A stretch of DNA of 64,000 nt from Denitromonas iodatirespirans (GTDB taxonomy: Bacteria > Pseudomonadota > Gammaproteobacteria > Burkholderiales > Rhodocyclaceae). Positions 21,428 through 31,923 of the stretch are shown one piece after another. The position numbers and the translations under genes were made by a program. The first letter of the stretch is position 1, and every line of letters begins with the position of its first letter. Under the pieces are notes generated by a model, which saw nothing but the letters and a program-made list of their open reading frames with translations, did no database searches and had not been told where the DNA came from. The DNA is taken from assembly GCF_018524365.1 (NCBI RefSeq), contig NZ_JAEKFT010000006.1:186001-250000 (forward strand), written 5' to 3'.

Positions 21428-22236
21428 GCACCTCGCGACTGCCCCAGCGCATCGTCTGCCTGTCCACCGAAACGGTGGAGGTGCTGTATGCCCTGGGCGA
21501 AGAAGACCGCATCGCCGGCATTTCCGGCTTCACCGTGCGCCCCGCCCGCGCGCGCAAGGAAAAGCCCAAGGTCAGCGGCTTCTCCAGCGCCCGCATCGAT
21601 CGCATCCTGGCCGTGCGTCCGGATCTGGTGCTGGCCTTCTCCGACCTGCAGGCCGACATCTGCCGAGACCTGATCCGCGCCGGTGTGGCGGTGCATGTGT
21701 TCAACCACCGCGATGTCGAGGGCATCCTGGCGATGATCCTCACCGTCGGCCGGCTGGTCGGCGCGACCGAGCGCGCCGAGGCGCTGGTGGCCGATCTCGA
21801 AGCACGACTGGCGACCGCCCGTGCCGCCGGCGAGGCGCGCCTACAGCGGCTCGGACGACGACCGCGGGTGTATTTCGAGGAATGGGACAGCCCGATGATC
21901 TGCGGCATCCGCTGGGTCTCGGAGCTGATCGAGGTGGCCGGCGGCGAGGACATCTTTGCCGACCGCGCGCATTGCCACAGCGCGGGCGAACGCATCATTG
22001 CCGACGGTGGCGAGGTGCTGGCGCGCACGCCGGACATCATCCTCGCCTCCTGGTGCGGCAAGAAGCTGCGCGCCGAACAGATCGCCGCGCGCGAGGGTTG
22101 GGCGGCGCTCGAGGCGGTGGCCCGGCAACGGATTCACGAAATCAAGTCGCCGCTGATCTTGTCGCCCGGCATGGCGGCCATCGAGGCCGGCCTGCCCGCC
22201 ATCGCCGCGGCCCTAGACGCCTTCGAGGCGCGCTGA
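21424..22236 (+). CDS. Second BtuF-like binding-fold protein, no signal peptide
   Basis: 270-residue protein of the same fold as its neighbour (RIVCLSTETVEVLYALGEED, RIDRILAVRPDLVLAFSDLQ, VYFEEWDSPMICGIRWVSEL). It has no signal peptide and begins MSTSRLPQ directly at the domain. It overlaps the upstream btuF-like gene by four bases. A cytoplasmic corrinoid-binding or salvage role is possible. Its conserved Trp, Cys and His residues (CGIRWVSE, DRAHCHSAGER, SWCGKK) differ from the periplasmic paralogue. Function is inferred from the operon only. Confidence 0.8.
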   Translation: MSTSRLPQRIVCLSTETVEVLYALGEEDRIAGISGFTVRPARARKEKPKVSGFSSARIDRILAVRPDLVLAFSDLQADICRDLIRAGVAVHVFNHRDVEGILAMILTVGRLVGATERAEALVADLEARLATARAAGEARLQRLGRRPRVYFEEWDSPMICGIRWVSELIEVAGGEDIFADRAHCHSAGERIIADGGEVLARTPDIILASWCGKKLRAEQIAAREGWAALEAVARQRIHEIKSPLILSPGMAAIEAGLPAIAAALDAFEAR

Positions 22237-22249
22237 CGCGAAACGCCGC

Positions 22250-23410
22250 TCAGTCGGTCGACTGCGGAGGACTGGCCAGCACCGAGACGCGCGCCTCGGC
22301 ATAGTAGCGACGCCACTCCCGCCGGGTGCCGCGCCACCAACGGCCGTCGAACACGCGTGACAGTCGCGGCAAGGAGCGCTGCAAGTAATGCGTGGCGGCC
22401 GAATGGGCGCCCGGTTGCGGCATCCGCGGCGCGATACCGAGCGCCACCAGGCGATCGGTCAGCGTCGGATGAAAGCTCAAGCCCCCCTCTTCGCACACCA
22501 GGGAGCGCAACACCCGGTGCTGCGGCGCCGCGTGAAAACCCGCCGCCACGCCCATGCCCATGTCGCGGAACGGCCGCAGGCTGGGCCGTGGCATCTGCGC
22601 GGCCTGGGACATCACGGCGTCCCAGTAGTCGGTTTCGATGAAGTTCGCCTTCATCGCCACCTCCACCAGCGTATCGCCCAGCAGCTTGGGGCCGATGACA
22701 CGCGCGGCCACACGATCGGCTTCGTATTCTTCCAGGTGGTTGAGGCGCACCGCGGCCATCAGATCGGCCTCGGCCCAGCCGGACAGTGCCCGGTCGAGCA
22801 GACGGGCCGGCGCGCTGTCGTCGGCGGCGATGCGCTCGCACACCCGATGCCACCAGGCCCGCACATGCGCCCCCCAGGCACGCCACCCACCACGCTGGCG
22901 CTGCAGATGCGCCAGCTCATGGGCCAGGATCGCGGCCAGCTGGCGCGGCGACACGCTGTGCACCAACGGCAGGCCGATGATCAGCGTGGTCTCCATGGCG
23001 CCCCACACGCCGCGCCGCGGCCGCTGGAAGACGGCGGCGTTCATTTCGGCCGAAATCCGGATATTGCCGATGGACTCGGCGCCCATGCGCTCGGCCAGGT
23101 TGTCGACCAGGCGATACAGGGCCGGCGCCGCCTCACGCCCCACCCGCACGCCCTCGGCCTGCGGCGGCGGCGCGATCAGCCAGCGCACGATGCTCACCGC
23201 GAGCCACGCCAGGGCGCCGGCCAACACCACCATGCCGCCTTGCACCGGACCCGACTCGGCCGAGCCGGCCGCCACGACCAGCCCCAGCGCCGCCGCGGCG
23301 CATACTCCCGCGACCAGCAACAGCAGCGCCAAAGCCCCGGCAGCCCGCCACGACAAACGGCGGGCCAGACGGCGCACGGTGGCGGCAGAACGGGGGCGGA
23401 TTCGAGTCAT
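22250..23410 (-). CDS. M48 family zinc metalloprotease, membrane-anchored
   Basis: 386-residue Ste24/HtpX-type peptidase. Two hydrophobic helices (about 24-48 and 57-76) anchor it in the inner membrane. The zinc motif HELAH sits near residue 162 in AILAHELAHLQRQ, and the third ligand is probably the Glu in LEEYEADRVA. The start at 23410 (MTRIRPRSAATVRR) is taken because upstream in-frame sequence reads as intergenic DNA. It is convergent with the cobalamin genes. Substrates are unknown; the family takes part in membrane protein quality control. Confidence 0.85.
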   Translation of the reverse strand: MTRIRPRSAATVRRLARRLSWRAAGALALLLLVAGVCAAAALGLVVAAGSAESGPVQGGMVVLAGALAWLAVSIVRWLIAPPPQAEGVRVGREAAPALYRLVDNLAERMGAESIGNIRISAEMNAAVFQRPRRGVWGAMETTLIIGLPLVHSVSPRQLAAILAHELAHLQRQRGGWRAWGAHVRAWWHRVCERIAADDSAPARLLDRALSGWAEADLMAAVRLNHLEEYEADRVAARVIGPKLLGDTLVEVAMKANFIETDYWDAVMSQAAQMPRPSLRPFRDMGMGVAAGFHAAPQHRVLRSLVCEEGGLSFHPTLTDRLVALGIAPRMPQPGAHSAATHYLQRSLPRLSRVFDGRWWRGTRREWRRYYAEARVSVLASPPQSTD

Positions 23411-23525
23411 GGCAGACGGGTAAACCGGGGAGGACACACTGTAAACGATTGAAATGACAATAAAAATACAACTTTGGTCATAAGCTTCGCCAGATCTGCG
23501 GACGGCATATGACATTCTACTTGCA

Positions 23526-23582
23526 GCACTGCGACATCCCATACCCCGACTGGCCTCATGCCGGAGACATTTGTCGCAGTGC
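23526..23582. repeat. 11-bp perfect inverted repeat upstream of the M48 gene
   Basis: GCACTGCGACA (23526-23536) and TGTCGCAGTGC (23572-23582) are perfect complements separated by 35 bases. The pair lies between the leuA terminator and the start of the M48 protease gene, possibly in its promoter region. No protein or RNA family is recognised. Confidence 0.4.
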
Positions 23583-23585
23583 ACG

Positions 23586-23618
23586 AAAAAGAAACGGGCG
23601 ACCCAAGGCCGCCCGCCC
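23586..23618 (-). terminator. Rho-independent terminator of leuA
   Basis: On the minus strand CGGGCG pairs with CGCCCG around a nine-base loop and runs into TTTCTTTTT, 20 to 40 bases beyond the leuA stop codon. Confidence 0.8.
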
Positions 23619-23634
23619 CTCCCTCTGACCTGCC

Positions 23635-25329
23635 TCAGGCAAGTTTTCTGGAATTATCCGCCTGCCCGGCACGCACGCCGAGCTGATTGACCGCCGACAC
23701 CAGCGCCTTCACCGAGGCGGTGACGATGCTGCCGTCGATCCCCACCCCGAAGACCGAGCCCGCCGGGCCTTCGCCCTGCAGTTCGATGAAGGCCACCGCC
23801 CTGGCGTCGGAGCCCTCGCCGATGGCGCGCTCCTCGTAGCCGAGCAGCTTCGCCTCCGGCGCGAGGGCATGCAGCGCCGCATCGATGGGGCCGTTGCCGA
23901 TACCGCGCAGTACCTGCGGCTGACCGTCGCGGACCACACTCATGTGGATCCCCTGCTGCTCGCCATGCTCGAACAGATGATGTTCAGCATAGGCCACTAC
24001 GTCGCGGTTATCGAGGTAGGTGGCGGCGAAGATGGCCCACAGGTCTTCGGCGCGCATCTCGCGGCCGGTGTCGTCGGTCACTTCCTGCACCGCATTCGAG
24101 AAGGCCACCTGCAGGCGGCGCGGCATCACCAGCCCATACTCGGTCTCGAGCAAATAGGCGATGCCGCCCTTGCCCGACTGGCTGTTGACGCGGATCACCG
24201 ACTCGTAGCTGCGGCCGAGGTCGGCCGGATCCACCGGCAAATAGGGCACGGTCCACGGTGCATCGGCACGCTGGACCGCAAAGCCCTTCTTGATGGCGTC
24301 CTGGTGCGACCCGGAGAAGGCGGTGAACACCAGATCGCCGGCATAGGGGTGGCGCGGGTGCACCGGCAACTGGGTGCAGTGCTCGACGGTGCGTGCGATT
24401 TCGTTGATGCGCGAGAAGTCCAGGCCCGGATGCACGCCCTGGCTGTAGAGATTGAGCGCCAGCGTCACCAGGTCAACATTGCCGGTGCGCTCGCCATGGC
24501 CGAAGAGGCAGCCTTCGACCCGGTCCGCCCCGGCCATCACCGCCAGTTCGGCTGCCGCCACAGCGGTGCCGCGGTCGTTGTGCGGATGCACCGACAGCAC
24601 CACCGCCTCGCGCCGGTCGAGATGGCGGCTCATCCATTCGATCTGGTCGGCGTAGACGTTCGGCGTGCTCATCTCGACCGTGGCCGGCAAGTTGATGATG
24701 CAGGGCCGCTCGGGCGTCGGCGCCCACTCGGCGATCACCGCATTGCACACCTCGACGGCAAACTCGAGCTCCGTGCCGGTGAATACCTCGGGGCTGTACT
24801 GGAAGACGAACTCGGTGTCCGGCTGCTCGGCGGCCAGCTCGCGGATCAGCCGCGCATGCTCGACGGCGATCTGCTTGACGCCGGCACGGTCCTGGTCGAA
24901 CACGATACGACGGAAGTTGGGCGCCGTGGCGTTGTAGAAATGGATGATCGCCCGGCGCGCACCGCGCACCGCCTCGAAGGTGCGGCGGATCAAGGGCTCG
25001 CGCGCCTGGGTCAACACCTCGATGGTCACGTCATCGGGAATCTCGTCCGCGTCGATGAGATGGCGGACGAAGTCGAAATCGGTCTGGCTGGCCGAGGGGA
25101 AGGCCACCTCGATCTCCTTGAAGCCGATCGCCACCAGCGTCTTGAACATGCGCAGCTTGCGCTCCGCATTCATCGGTTCGAACAACGCCTGGTTGCCGTC
25201 GCGCAAGTCGGTGCTCATCCACACCGGCGGGCGGCTCAGCGTGGCGTCGGGCCAGGTCCGGTCGGCGAGCGGCCGGCCACCGGGGAAGGGGTTGAAGGCA
25301 GGGTACTTCTTGCTCGGATCGTTCAACAT
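23635..25329 (-). CDS. leuA: 2-isopropylmalate synthase
   Basis: First committed step of leucine synthesis: acetyl-CoA plus 2-ketoisovalerate gives 2-isopropylmalate. The 564-residue enzyme is of the longer LeuA type, beginning [17 protein letters not shown] and containing [11 protein letters not shown] (metal and substrate site), [12 protein letters not shown] and a C-terminal regulatory domain with [21 protein letters not shown] 215-base leader with a small Leu-rich ORF precedes it, suggesting attenuation by leucyl-tRNA supply. It stands alone; leuBCD are not in the window. Confidence 0.95.
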   Translation of the reverse strand: MLNDPSKKYPAFNPFPGGRPLADRTWPDATLSRPPVWMSTDLRDGNQALFEPMNAERKLRMFKTLVAIGFKEIEVAFPSASQTDFDFVRHLIDADEIPDDVTIEVLTQAREPLIRRTFEAVRGARRAIIHFYNATAPNFRRIVFDQDRAGVKQIAVEHARLIRELAAEQPDTEFVFQYSPEVFTGTELEFAVEVCNAVIAEWAPTPERPCIINLPATVEMSTPNVYADQIEWMSRHLDRREAVVLSVHPHNDRGTAVAAAELAVMAGADRVEGCLFGHGERTGNVDLVTLALNLYSQGVHPGLDFSRINEIARTVEHCTQLPVHPRHPYAGDLVFTAFSGSHQDAIKKGFAVQRADAPWTVPYLPVDPADLGRSYESVIRVNSQSGKGGIAYLLETEYGLVMPRRLQVAFSNAVQEVTDDTGREMRAEDLWAIFAATYLDNRDVVAYAEHHLFEHGEQQGIHMSVVRDGQPQVLRGIGNGPIDAALHALAPEAKLLGYEERAIGEGSDARAVAFIELQGEGPAGSVFGVGIDGSIVTASVKALVSAVNQLGVRAGQADNSRKLA

Positions 25330-25544
25330 CGGAGGGACTCCTCGATTCTGGTCAGTTTTTCATTCGCATTCGGGTGGCCGTCACGGCAACCGGGCGGCCA
25401 CGGCATCCAGGCCCGGTCACCGGTCGGCAGTCGCAGGAAAAATCGAAGAATCGGAAACATGGTCGCTCCACAGGCGCAATGCGCCACGCATGGCTTCACA
25501 CCGCGGGTTGCGCGGCGGGGGATCACAACAGGAGGGGGAAGGAA

Positions 25545-25643
25545 TTAGCTGCGCGGGGCGCGCAGCAGCAGACCCAGACCGTTGAGAGCGGTCAGGCGGG
25601 CGGCCATCAGGGCGATGGCGGAGCGGGTCTGGTGCGAAATCAT
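25545..25643 (-). CDS. leuL: Candidate leu leader peptide (attenuation ORF)
   Basis: A 32-codon ORF directly upstream of leuA, transcribed in the same direction. It starts MISHQTRSAIALMAARL and ends TALNGLGLLLRAPRS. Seven Leu codons lie in its last 21 codons, including CTG CTG CTG in a row after GGT CTG GGT. That is what a leucine-sensing leader should look like. It begins only about two bases after the predicted transcription start, with no ribosome binding site, so it may be translated leaderless. GC-rich stems follow (for example arms GTGGCCG and CGGCCAC at 25374-25401), but I could not identify a clear terminator with a U run. Confidence 0.6.
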   Translation of the reverse strand: MISHQTRSAIALMAARLTALNGLGLLLRAPRS

Positions 25644-25651
25644 GGGTGCAA

Positions 25652-25680
25652 AACTAACGGGCCAGGGCGTCGGCTGTCAA
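25652..25680 (-). promoter_or_regulatory. Probable leuA promoter
   Basis: On the minus strand a perfect -35 TTGACA (25675-25680) is followed after 17 bases by TTAGTT (25652-25657) as a weak -10. The start point would fall at about 25645, just before the leader ORF. Confidence 0.55.
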
Positions 25681-25701
25681 CACCCCGGCGCGAATCCGCG
25701 A

Positions 25702-26037
25702 TTAAACGGCGGTGATGCCGGGATACCAGGCATCCACCAGCTCGCCCACACGGTAGCTCTTCAGGCCCTTGGCCGAGGACAGCCATTGCTCGACGGCAGC
25801 GCGCTGCTCGTCGGTCACCGAACCGCGGCCGGCACAGCACACGAAGCCGCTGTCGTCGCCACCGCCGTAGATCAGCCCCAGCGGATCGATGGCCTGGGTG
25901 AAAAAGGCCTCGTAAAAGGCTTCGATCGACGCCTCATCGGCCTCTTCGGGGAAACTCAGGTCGATATCGAACCCCAGTTCCTTGAACTCACCCACGCATA
26001 GTTTCTTGCGCAGGCGCGCACTACGCCGCTTGCTCAT
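25702..26037 (-). CDS. yggL: YggL family (DUF469) 50S ribosome-binding protein
   Basis: 111-residue basic-start protein MSKRRSARLRKKLCVGEF, then ELGFDIDLSF and a C-terminal segment ending AWYPGITAV. This matches the YggL/DUF469 family, whose members associate with the large ribosomal subunit. AGGAG lies about nine bases before the ATG at 26037; the longer in-frame extension would overlap the MFS gene and is rejected. It is located 40 bases behind the MFS transporter gene and ahead of the leuA promoter. Confidence 0.88.
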   Translation of the reverse strand: MSKRRSARLRKKLCVGEFKELGFDIDLSFPEEADEASIEAFYEAFFTQAIDPLGLIYGGGDDSGFVCCAGRGSVTDEQRAAVEQWLSSAKGLKSYRVGELVDAWYPGITAV

Positions 26038-26077
26038 TCGGACAGACTCCTGAATCCAGACACCAGAAAAAACCGGC

Positions 26078-27310
26078 TCAGGCCGGTTGCAGCCTTGGCG
26101 TGACCGGCGCTTCGCGGATGGGCAGATTGGCCACCGCCGCCAGCGCCGCCAGGGCGATGTCAGCGTACCACATCCACTGGTAGTCGCCGGTCTGGACGAT
26201 GGCGATGCCGCCCAGCCAGGCGCCAAGGAAGCCGCCGACCTGGTGCGACAGCAGGGTCAGCCCGAACAAGGTGGCCAGGTAGCGGGTGCCGAACAGCTTG
26301 CCGACCACGCCAGCGGTCGGCGGCACGGTCGCCAGCCAGGTGAAGCCGAGGCCGGCGGCGAAAATGTAGAAGGTCATGGCCGTTTTCGGCGCCATCAGAT
26401 ACAGCGCCACCAGCACCGCGCGCGAGCCATACATCCAGGCCAGCACATACTTGCTGCGGTAACGCTGCACGCACCAGCCGGCGTACAGGCTGCCGGCGAT
26501 GTTGGCCAGGCCGATAATGGCCAGCGACCAGCTGGCCACCTCCACCGGCAGGCCGCACAGACTCACCTCGCCCGGCAGATGCGTCACCAGAAAGGCGATA
26601 TGGAAGCCGCAGGTAAAGAAGCCGGCATGCAGCAGCAGGTAGCTGCGGTCGGCGAAGGCCGCGCGCAAGGTGTCGCGCATGCCGCGTTCGGCAGGCGGCG
26701 CCTCGGCCGTGGTAGACGCGCTAGCCGGTGCGGGCCGGGCGCGCAGGGCGCGGGCCATCGGCAAGGCCGCCAGGGTGATGAGCGCCAGCGAGTACATCGC
26801 GCCGACCCAGCCGAACAGACTGATCAGCTTCTGCAGCAAGGGGGCGAAGACGAACTGCCCGAAAGAGCCGCCGGCATTGATCACCCCGGCCGCGATGCCA
26901 CGACGATGCGCCGGCAGGCGCTGGGCGGCCGCGCCGATCAGCACCGAGAAACTGCCCGCACCGGAACCGGCGGCCAGCAGGAAACCGATGGAAAACACCA
27001 GCCCGAGCCCGGAGTCCATCATCGGCGTGAGCGCCGCGCCCAGCGCCATCAGGATCACCCCGGCGGCCAGCGCGCGCCCTGGGCCCCAGCGGTCGGCCAC
27101 CGCCCCGGCCACCGGCTGGATCGCGCCCCACACGAACTGTGCCACCGCCATGGCGAAACTGATGGTGGTGATGCCCAGGCCGGTGGAGGTGTTGATCGGC
27201 GACATGAACAGGCCGAGCGTCTGCCGCCCGCCCATGGTGATCGCCAACAGGCCGGCGGCCAGCAGGATCAGGCCCCAGTGCCTCATTTCAGGATCGTCGC
27301 GCCAGCGCAT
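26078..27310 (-). CDS. MFS transporter
   Basis: 410-residue major facilitator with twelve predicted helices. It starts MRWRDDPEMRHWGLILLAAG two bases after the stop of the MarR gene. GGRQTLGLFMSPINTSTG near helix 1 and VADRWGPGRALAAG after helix 2 resemble the oxalate/formate antiporter and YbfB-type branch, but the substrate cannot be assigned. Tight coupling to the MarR regulator suggests the regulator's ligand is exported or imported here. Confidence 0.87.
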   Translation of the reverse strand: MRWRDDPEMRHWGLILLAAGLLAITMGGRQTLGLFMSPINTSTGLGITTISFAMAVAQFVWGAIQPVAGAVADRWGPGRALAAGVILMALGAALTPMMDSGLGLVFSIGFLLAAGSGAGSFSVLIGAAAQRLPAHRRGIAAGVINAGGSFGQFVFAPLLQKLISLFGWVGAMYSLALITLAALPMARALRARPAPASASTTAEAPPAERGMRDTLRAAFADRSYLLLHAGFFTCGFHIAFLVTHLPGEVSLCGLPVEVASWSLAIIGLANIAGSLYAGWCVQRYRSKYVLAWMYGSRAVLVALYLMAPKTAMTFYIFAAGLGFTWLATVPPTAGVVGKLFGTRYLATLFGLTLLSHQVGGFLGAWLGGIAIVQTGDYQWMWYADIALAALAAVANLPIREAPVTPRLQPA

Positions 27311-27312
27311 GG

Positions 27313-27774
27313 TCAGTTGTCCTCGGGCAGGGCCGGCTTGAGACGCACCAGCGCCTCTTCCAGCGTTCGGTTGAGATCGGCAACGAAGGCGCGGTCCATC
27401 ACCGCCTCCAGGTCGCGTTGTGCGTCCGCCCACACGGCCTGGGCGATCTCGCGTTGCGCGACACCGGCGGGAGTCAGGGCCAGCAGGCGCTGGCGCGCAT
27501 CCCGCCCCGTGCTCTGGCTGACCCAGCCGGCCGCAAGAAGCGGCTTGAGGCCACGGGTGAGCGTGGTGCGGTCCATCTCGAGCCGCTCGGCCAGGGCCAG
27601 CAGGCTCTGCGGCTCGGGCGCGAGATGGGCCAGCAGCGAGTACTGGGTCAGGCGCAGCCCGATGGTGCGTAGATAGTGCTCGTAGAACACCGTGACGCGG
27701 CGCGTCAGCCGGCGCAGCCGGGCGCCGGTGCAAGCCAATGGCGGAAGAACGGGCGCGGATGTCGGCGGGTTCAT
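27313..27774 (-). CDS. MarR family regulator
   Basis: 153-residue winged-helix regulator. The DNA-binding core spans about residues 45-110 (LTQYSLLAHLAPEPQSLLALAERLEMDRTT, then TRGLKPLLAAGWV), with the wing GRDARQRLLALTPAG. It is first in a two-gene unit with the MFS transporter, the common repressor-pump arrangement. An imperfect palindrome lies about 15 bases upstream and may be its own operator. Confidence 0.9.
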   Translation of the reverse strand: MNPPTSAPVLPPLACTGARLRRLTRRVTVFYEHYLRTIGLRLTQYSLLAHLAPEPQSLLALAERLEMDRTTLTRGLKPLLAAGWVSQSTGRDARQRLLALTPAGVAQREIAQAVWADAQRDLEAVMDRAFVADLNRTLEEALVRLKPALPEDN

Positions 27775-27787
27775 GGCAGGCGGCCAA

Positions 27788-27807
27788 TTACGTGTATATG
27801 CACGTTA
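27788..27807. promoter_or_regulatory. Candidate MarR operator
   Basis: ACGTG (27790-27794) and CACGT (27801-27805) face each other across six AT-rich bases just upstream of the marR start. It lies where a repressor would block the marR-MFS promoter. Short arms make this tentative. Confidence 0.4.
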
Positions 27808-27842
27808 TAGCCCCGTCACCCCCTCGGAGGCGAGGACAATTC

Positions 27843-28388
27843 CTACGCGATGGCGCGCCAAGTGTCCGGTTCGACGCTCACACAACCGTGATCACCGGAA
27901 ACCATCAGCACGCCGTCCTGCACCATCACCTGCCAGGCCGTGGTGCGGGCCACGGTCGCCGCCAGCGCCTTGACCTCGGCCTCGGGGAAGGCGATCACCT
28001 CAAGCTTGCGCAGGCGTGTCAGCTCACGCTGTGCGCCCTGCCACCACAGCAGGGATGACGACCCGGCGTAGGGATGCACGGTGACGCGATCGGCCCGCCC
28101 GGCGGCCTTGATGATGCGCCGCGCCTCCGGCTGGCCGACATCGATCCAGTGCTCGATGCGCCCGTCCAGGCTGGCCAGGCACAGGTCCGGTTCGTCCGGC
28201 TCGCATAGTGCACTGGTCATGGCCAAACGCTCGTCGGCCTGACGGGCGAAGGCCAGCACCCGCGCCACCAGGCGCTGATCGGTTTCGGACGGATGGCGCG
28301 CCAGGGTCAGCGCATGGTCGGCGTAGTAATGCCGGTCCATATCCGCAATCTGCAACTGGAACTTGAACACCGTGGACTTGAGAGCCAT
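27843..28388 (-). CDS. yaeQ: YaeQ family protein
   Basis: 181-residue protein, start MALKSTVFKFQLQIADMDRHYY, with the conserved HPSETDQRLVARVLAFA and HWIDVGQPEARRIIKA segments of YaeQ. The family has a restriction-endonuclease-like fold and was once proposed to suppress RfaH loss; its activity is not established. The start at 28388 is the first position with family similarity. It is divergent from the RhlE helicase gene. Confidence 0.9.
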   Translation of the reverse strand: MALKSTVFKFQLQIADMDRHYYADHALTLARHPSETDQRLVARVLAFARQADERLAMTSALCEPDEPDLCLASLDGRIEHWIDVGQPEARRIIKAAGRADRVTVHPYAGSSSLLWWQGAQRELTRLRKLEVIAFPEAEVKALAATVARTTAWQVMVQDGVLMVSGDHGCVSVEPDTWRAIA

Positions 28389-28598
28389 GCCTGCGCCGCC
28401 CGGAAAAAGGCGACATGGTACGCACAAGCGCCAGGGATGGGATGGCGCAGCGCAAAATAATCTCCTGCGCCGGAACGATATCCGTTATCATCCGGCCTCC
28501 CGTACGCGTCGACCAATCAGCGTACCGGCCAGAATCATTCAACCTGGGCAGTGCGACACCTGTTCGCCCGCCCACTTCCCCCGCCAGCCTTGATTGGT

Positions 28599-28617
28599 GT
28601 CGCTCGATCTGAGCGAC
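28599..28617 (+). repeat. Hairpin in the rhlE leader
   Basis: GTCGCTC and GAGCGAC pair perfectly around GATCT, 25 bases before the helicase ATG. It is probably within the 5' untranslated region. The rest of the 253-base yaeQ/rhlE gap shows no gene. Confidence 0.4.
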
Positions 28618-28641
28618 AGGCCGTCGCTGGAGCAGAACACA

Positions 28642-30045
<1,404 letters not shown>

Positions 30046-30074
30046 GGCACGGGCGACTCCCGCCCTGCCCCAAT

Positions 30075-30107
30075 GACAAACGCCGGCAATGCCGGCGTTT
30101 GTCTTTT
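30075..30107 (+). terminator. Rho-independent terminator of rhlE
   Basis: Perfect 13-bp stem, GACAAACGCCGGC with GCCGGCGTTTGTC, loop AAT, followed by TTTT. It lies 30 bases after the rhlE stop and could also serve the converging MaoC gene weakly. Confidence 0.88.
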
Positions 30108-30127
30108 CGGGCGGTCGAACCGAAGGC

Positions 30128-30571
30128 TCAGTCGCGTTTGGGCACCATGATCTCGGCCTCACCGGTGAGCACGACGGTCTCGCCGACGGTGCACACGGTA
30201 TCGAACAAGGCCTTGCGCTTCTCCGGCGTGAGCGACTTGACCGTCACCCGCGCCACCACGGTGTCACCGATGCGCACCGGCGCCTTGAACTTGAGGGTCT
30301 GCGACAGATAGATGCAGCCCGGCCCCGGCAGGCGCGTGCCGAACACGGTGGAGATGAAGCTCGCCGACAACATGCCGTGGGCGATGCGCCCGCCGAACAT
30401 GGAGGCGGCCGCCAGCTCCTCGTTCATGTGCACCGGATTGGTGTCGCCCGACACCCCGGCGAACAGCAGGATGTCCGCTTCGGTCACGGTATGGCCGTAG
30501 GCGGCGCTCATGCCCACCGTCAGATCTTCGAATCGGTGCCCGTAGAACTCTTCGAATTGCGTATCGCTCAT
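30128..30571 (-). CDS. MaoC family (R)-specific enoyl-CoA hydratase
   Basis: 147-residue single hot-dog domain hydratase. The hydratase-2 catalytic motif is complete in FAGVSGDTNPVHMNEE (Asp and His), followed by GRIAHGMLSASFIS. PhaJ-type enzymes hydrate trans-2-enoyl-CoA to (R)-3-hydroxyacyl-CoA. In this genome the phenylacetate aldehyde dehydrogenase PaaN lacks a hydratase domain. A free MaoC protein such as this could supply the ring-opening hydrolase step, as separate hydratases do in some Azoarcus. That link is inference; the gene is 16 kb from paaN. Confidence 0.88.
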   Translation of the reverse strand: MSDTQFEEFYGHRFEDLTVGMSAAYGHTVTEADILLFAGVSGDTNPVHMNEELAAASMFGGRIAHGMLSASFISTVFGTRLPGPGCIYLSQTLKFKAPVRIGDTVVARVTVKSLTPEKRKALFDTVCTVGETVVLTGEAEIMVPKRD

Positions 30572-30646
30572 CCGGCTGCTCCTGTTGAGGGGGGTGGGCT
30601 ATTCATACCACGGACGGAAGATCGCTGCCCACCGCATGCACCAGCA

Positions 30647-30674
30647 AGAAAAAACCCGGCCGAGGCCGGGTCTT
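30647..30674 (-). terminator. Rho-independent terminator of the HU gene
   Basis: On the minus strand ACCCGGCC pairs with GGCCGGGT around CTC and is followed by TTTTTTC, 25 to 50 bases past the HU stop codon. Confidence 0.88.
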
Positions 30675-30697
30675 TCTGAACAACGTAATCGCTGGGA

Positions 30698-30976
30698 TTA
30701 CTTGCCGTTGACGGCGGCTTTCAGCGTAGCGCCTGCGGAGAACTTGGGCACGCTCGAGGCAGCGATCTTGATGGTCGCGCCGGTCTGCGGGTTGCGGCCG
30801 GTACGGGCAGCGCGCTTCGACACTTCGAAGGAGCCGAAACCCGTGAACGCCACTTTGCCGCCCTTGGCGAGCTCTTCCGCAATGATGTCGAGCATGGCGG
30901 ACACGGCGCGGTCAGCTTGAGCGCGCGAAACGTCCATACGGTCGGCCAGCGCTTCGACGAATTCACCTTTGTTCAT
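30698..30976 (-). CDS. hupB: HU family DNA-binding protein
   Basis: 92-residue nucleoid protein. It begins MNKGEFVEALADRMDVSRAQ and has the DNA-arm signature GFGSFEVSKRAARTGRNPQTG. It bends and compacts DNA as a dimer. It has its own terminator and a 200-base upstream region with no gene. That region includes a TTGACG that could belong to a plus-strand promoter but has no gene to serve. Confidence 0.95.
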   Translation of the reverse strand: MNKGEFVEALADRMDVSRAQADRAVSAMLDIIAEELAKGGKVAFTGFGSFEVSKRAARTGRNPQTGATIKIAASSVPKFSAGATLKAAVNGK

Positions 30977-31173
30977 GTTGATCCTCGGAGTGGAGAGTGG
31001 GAGGGGTGTTTCCTAGCCGCCGATTCTAGCACCGAATATCCGCGCTTTGCGTGGCCGAATGCAAGTATTGACGGGGTTTCTGGGATTTGGGTCGCATATT
31101 TTTACCAGTTCTGCGAGAAGGTCAACCCGGCGCGGAGAATTATTTTTTCGATGCTGCGCCGCAGCACTCCTTT

Positions 31174-31922
<749 letters not shown>

Positions 31923-31923
<1 letters not shown>

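Noticed and set aside
31144-31170. Hairpin after livF (arms around GCTGCG and CGCAGC) as a terminator
   Set aside because: On the livF strand the stem is followed by A residues rather than a U run, so an intrinsic terminator is not supported.
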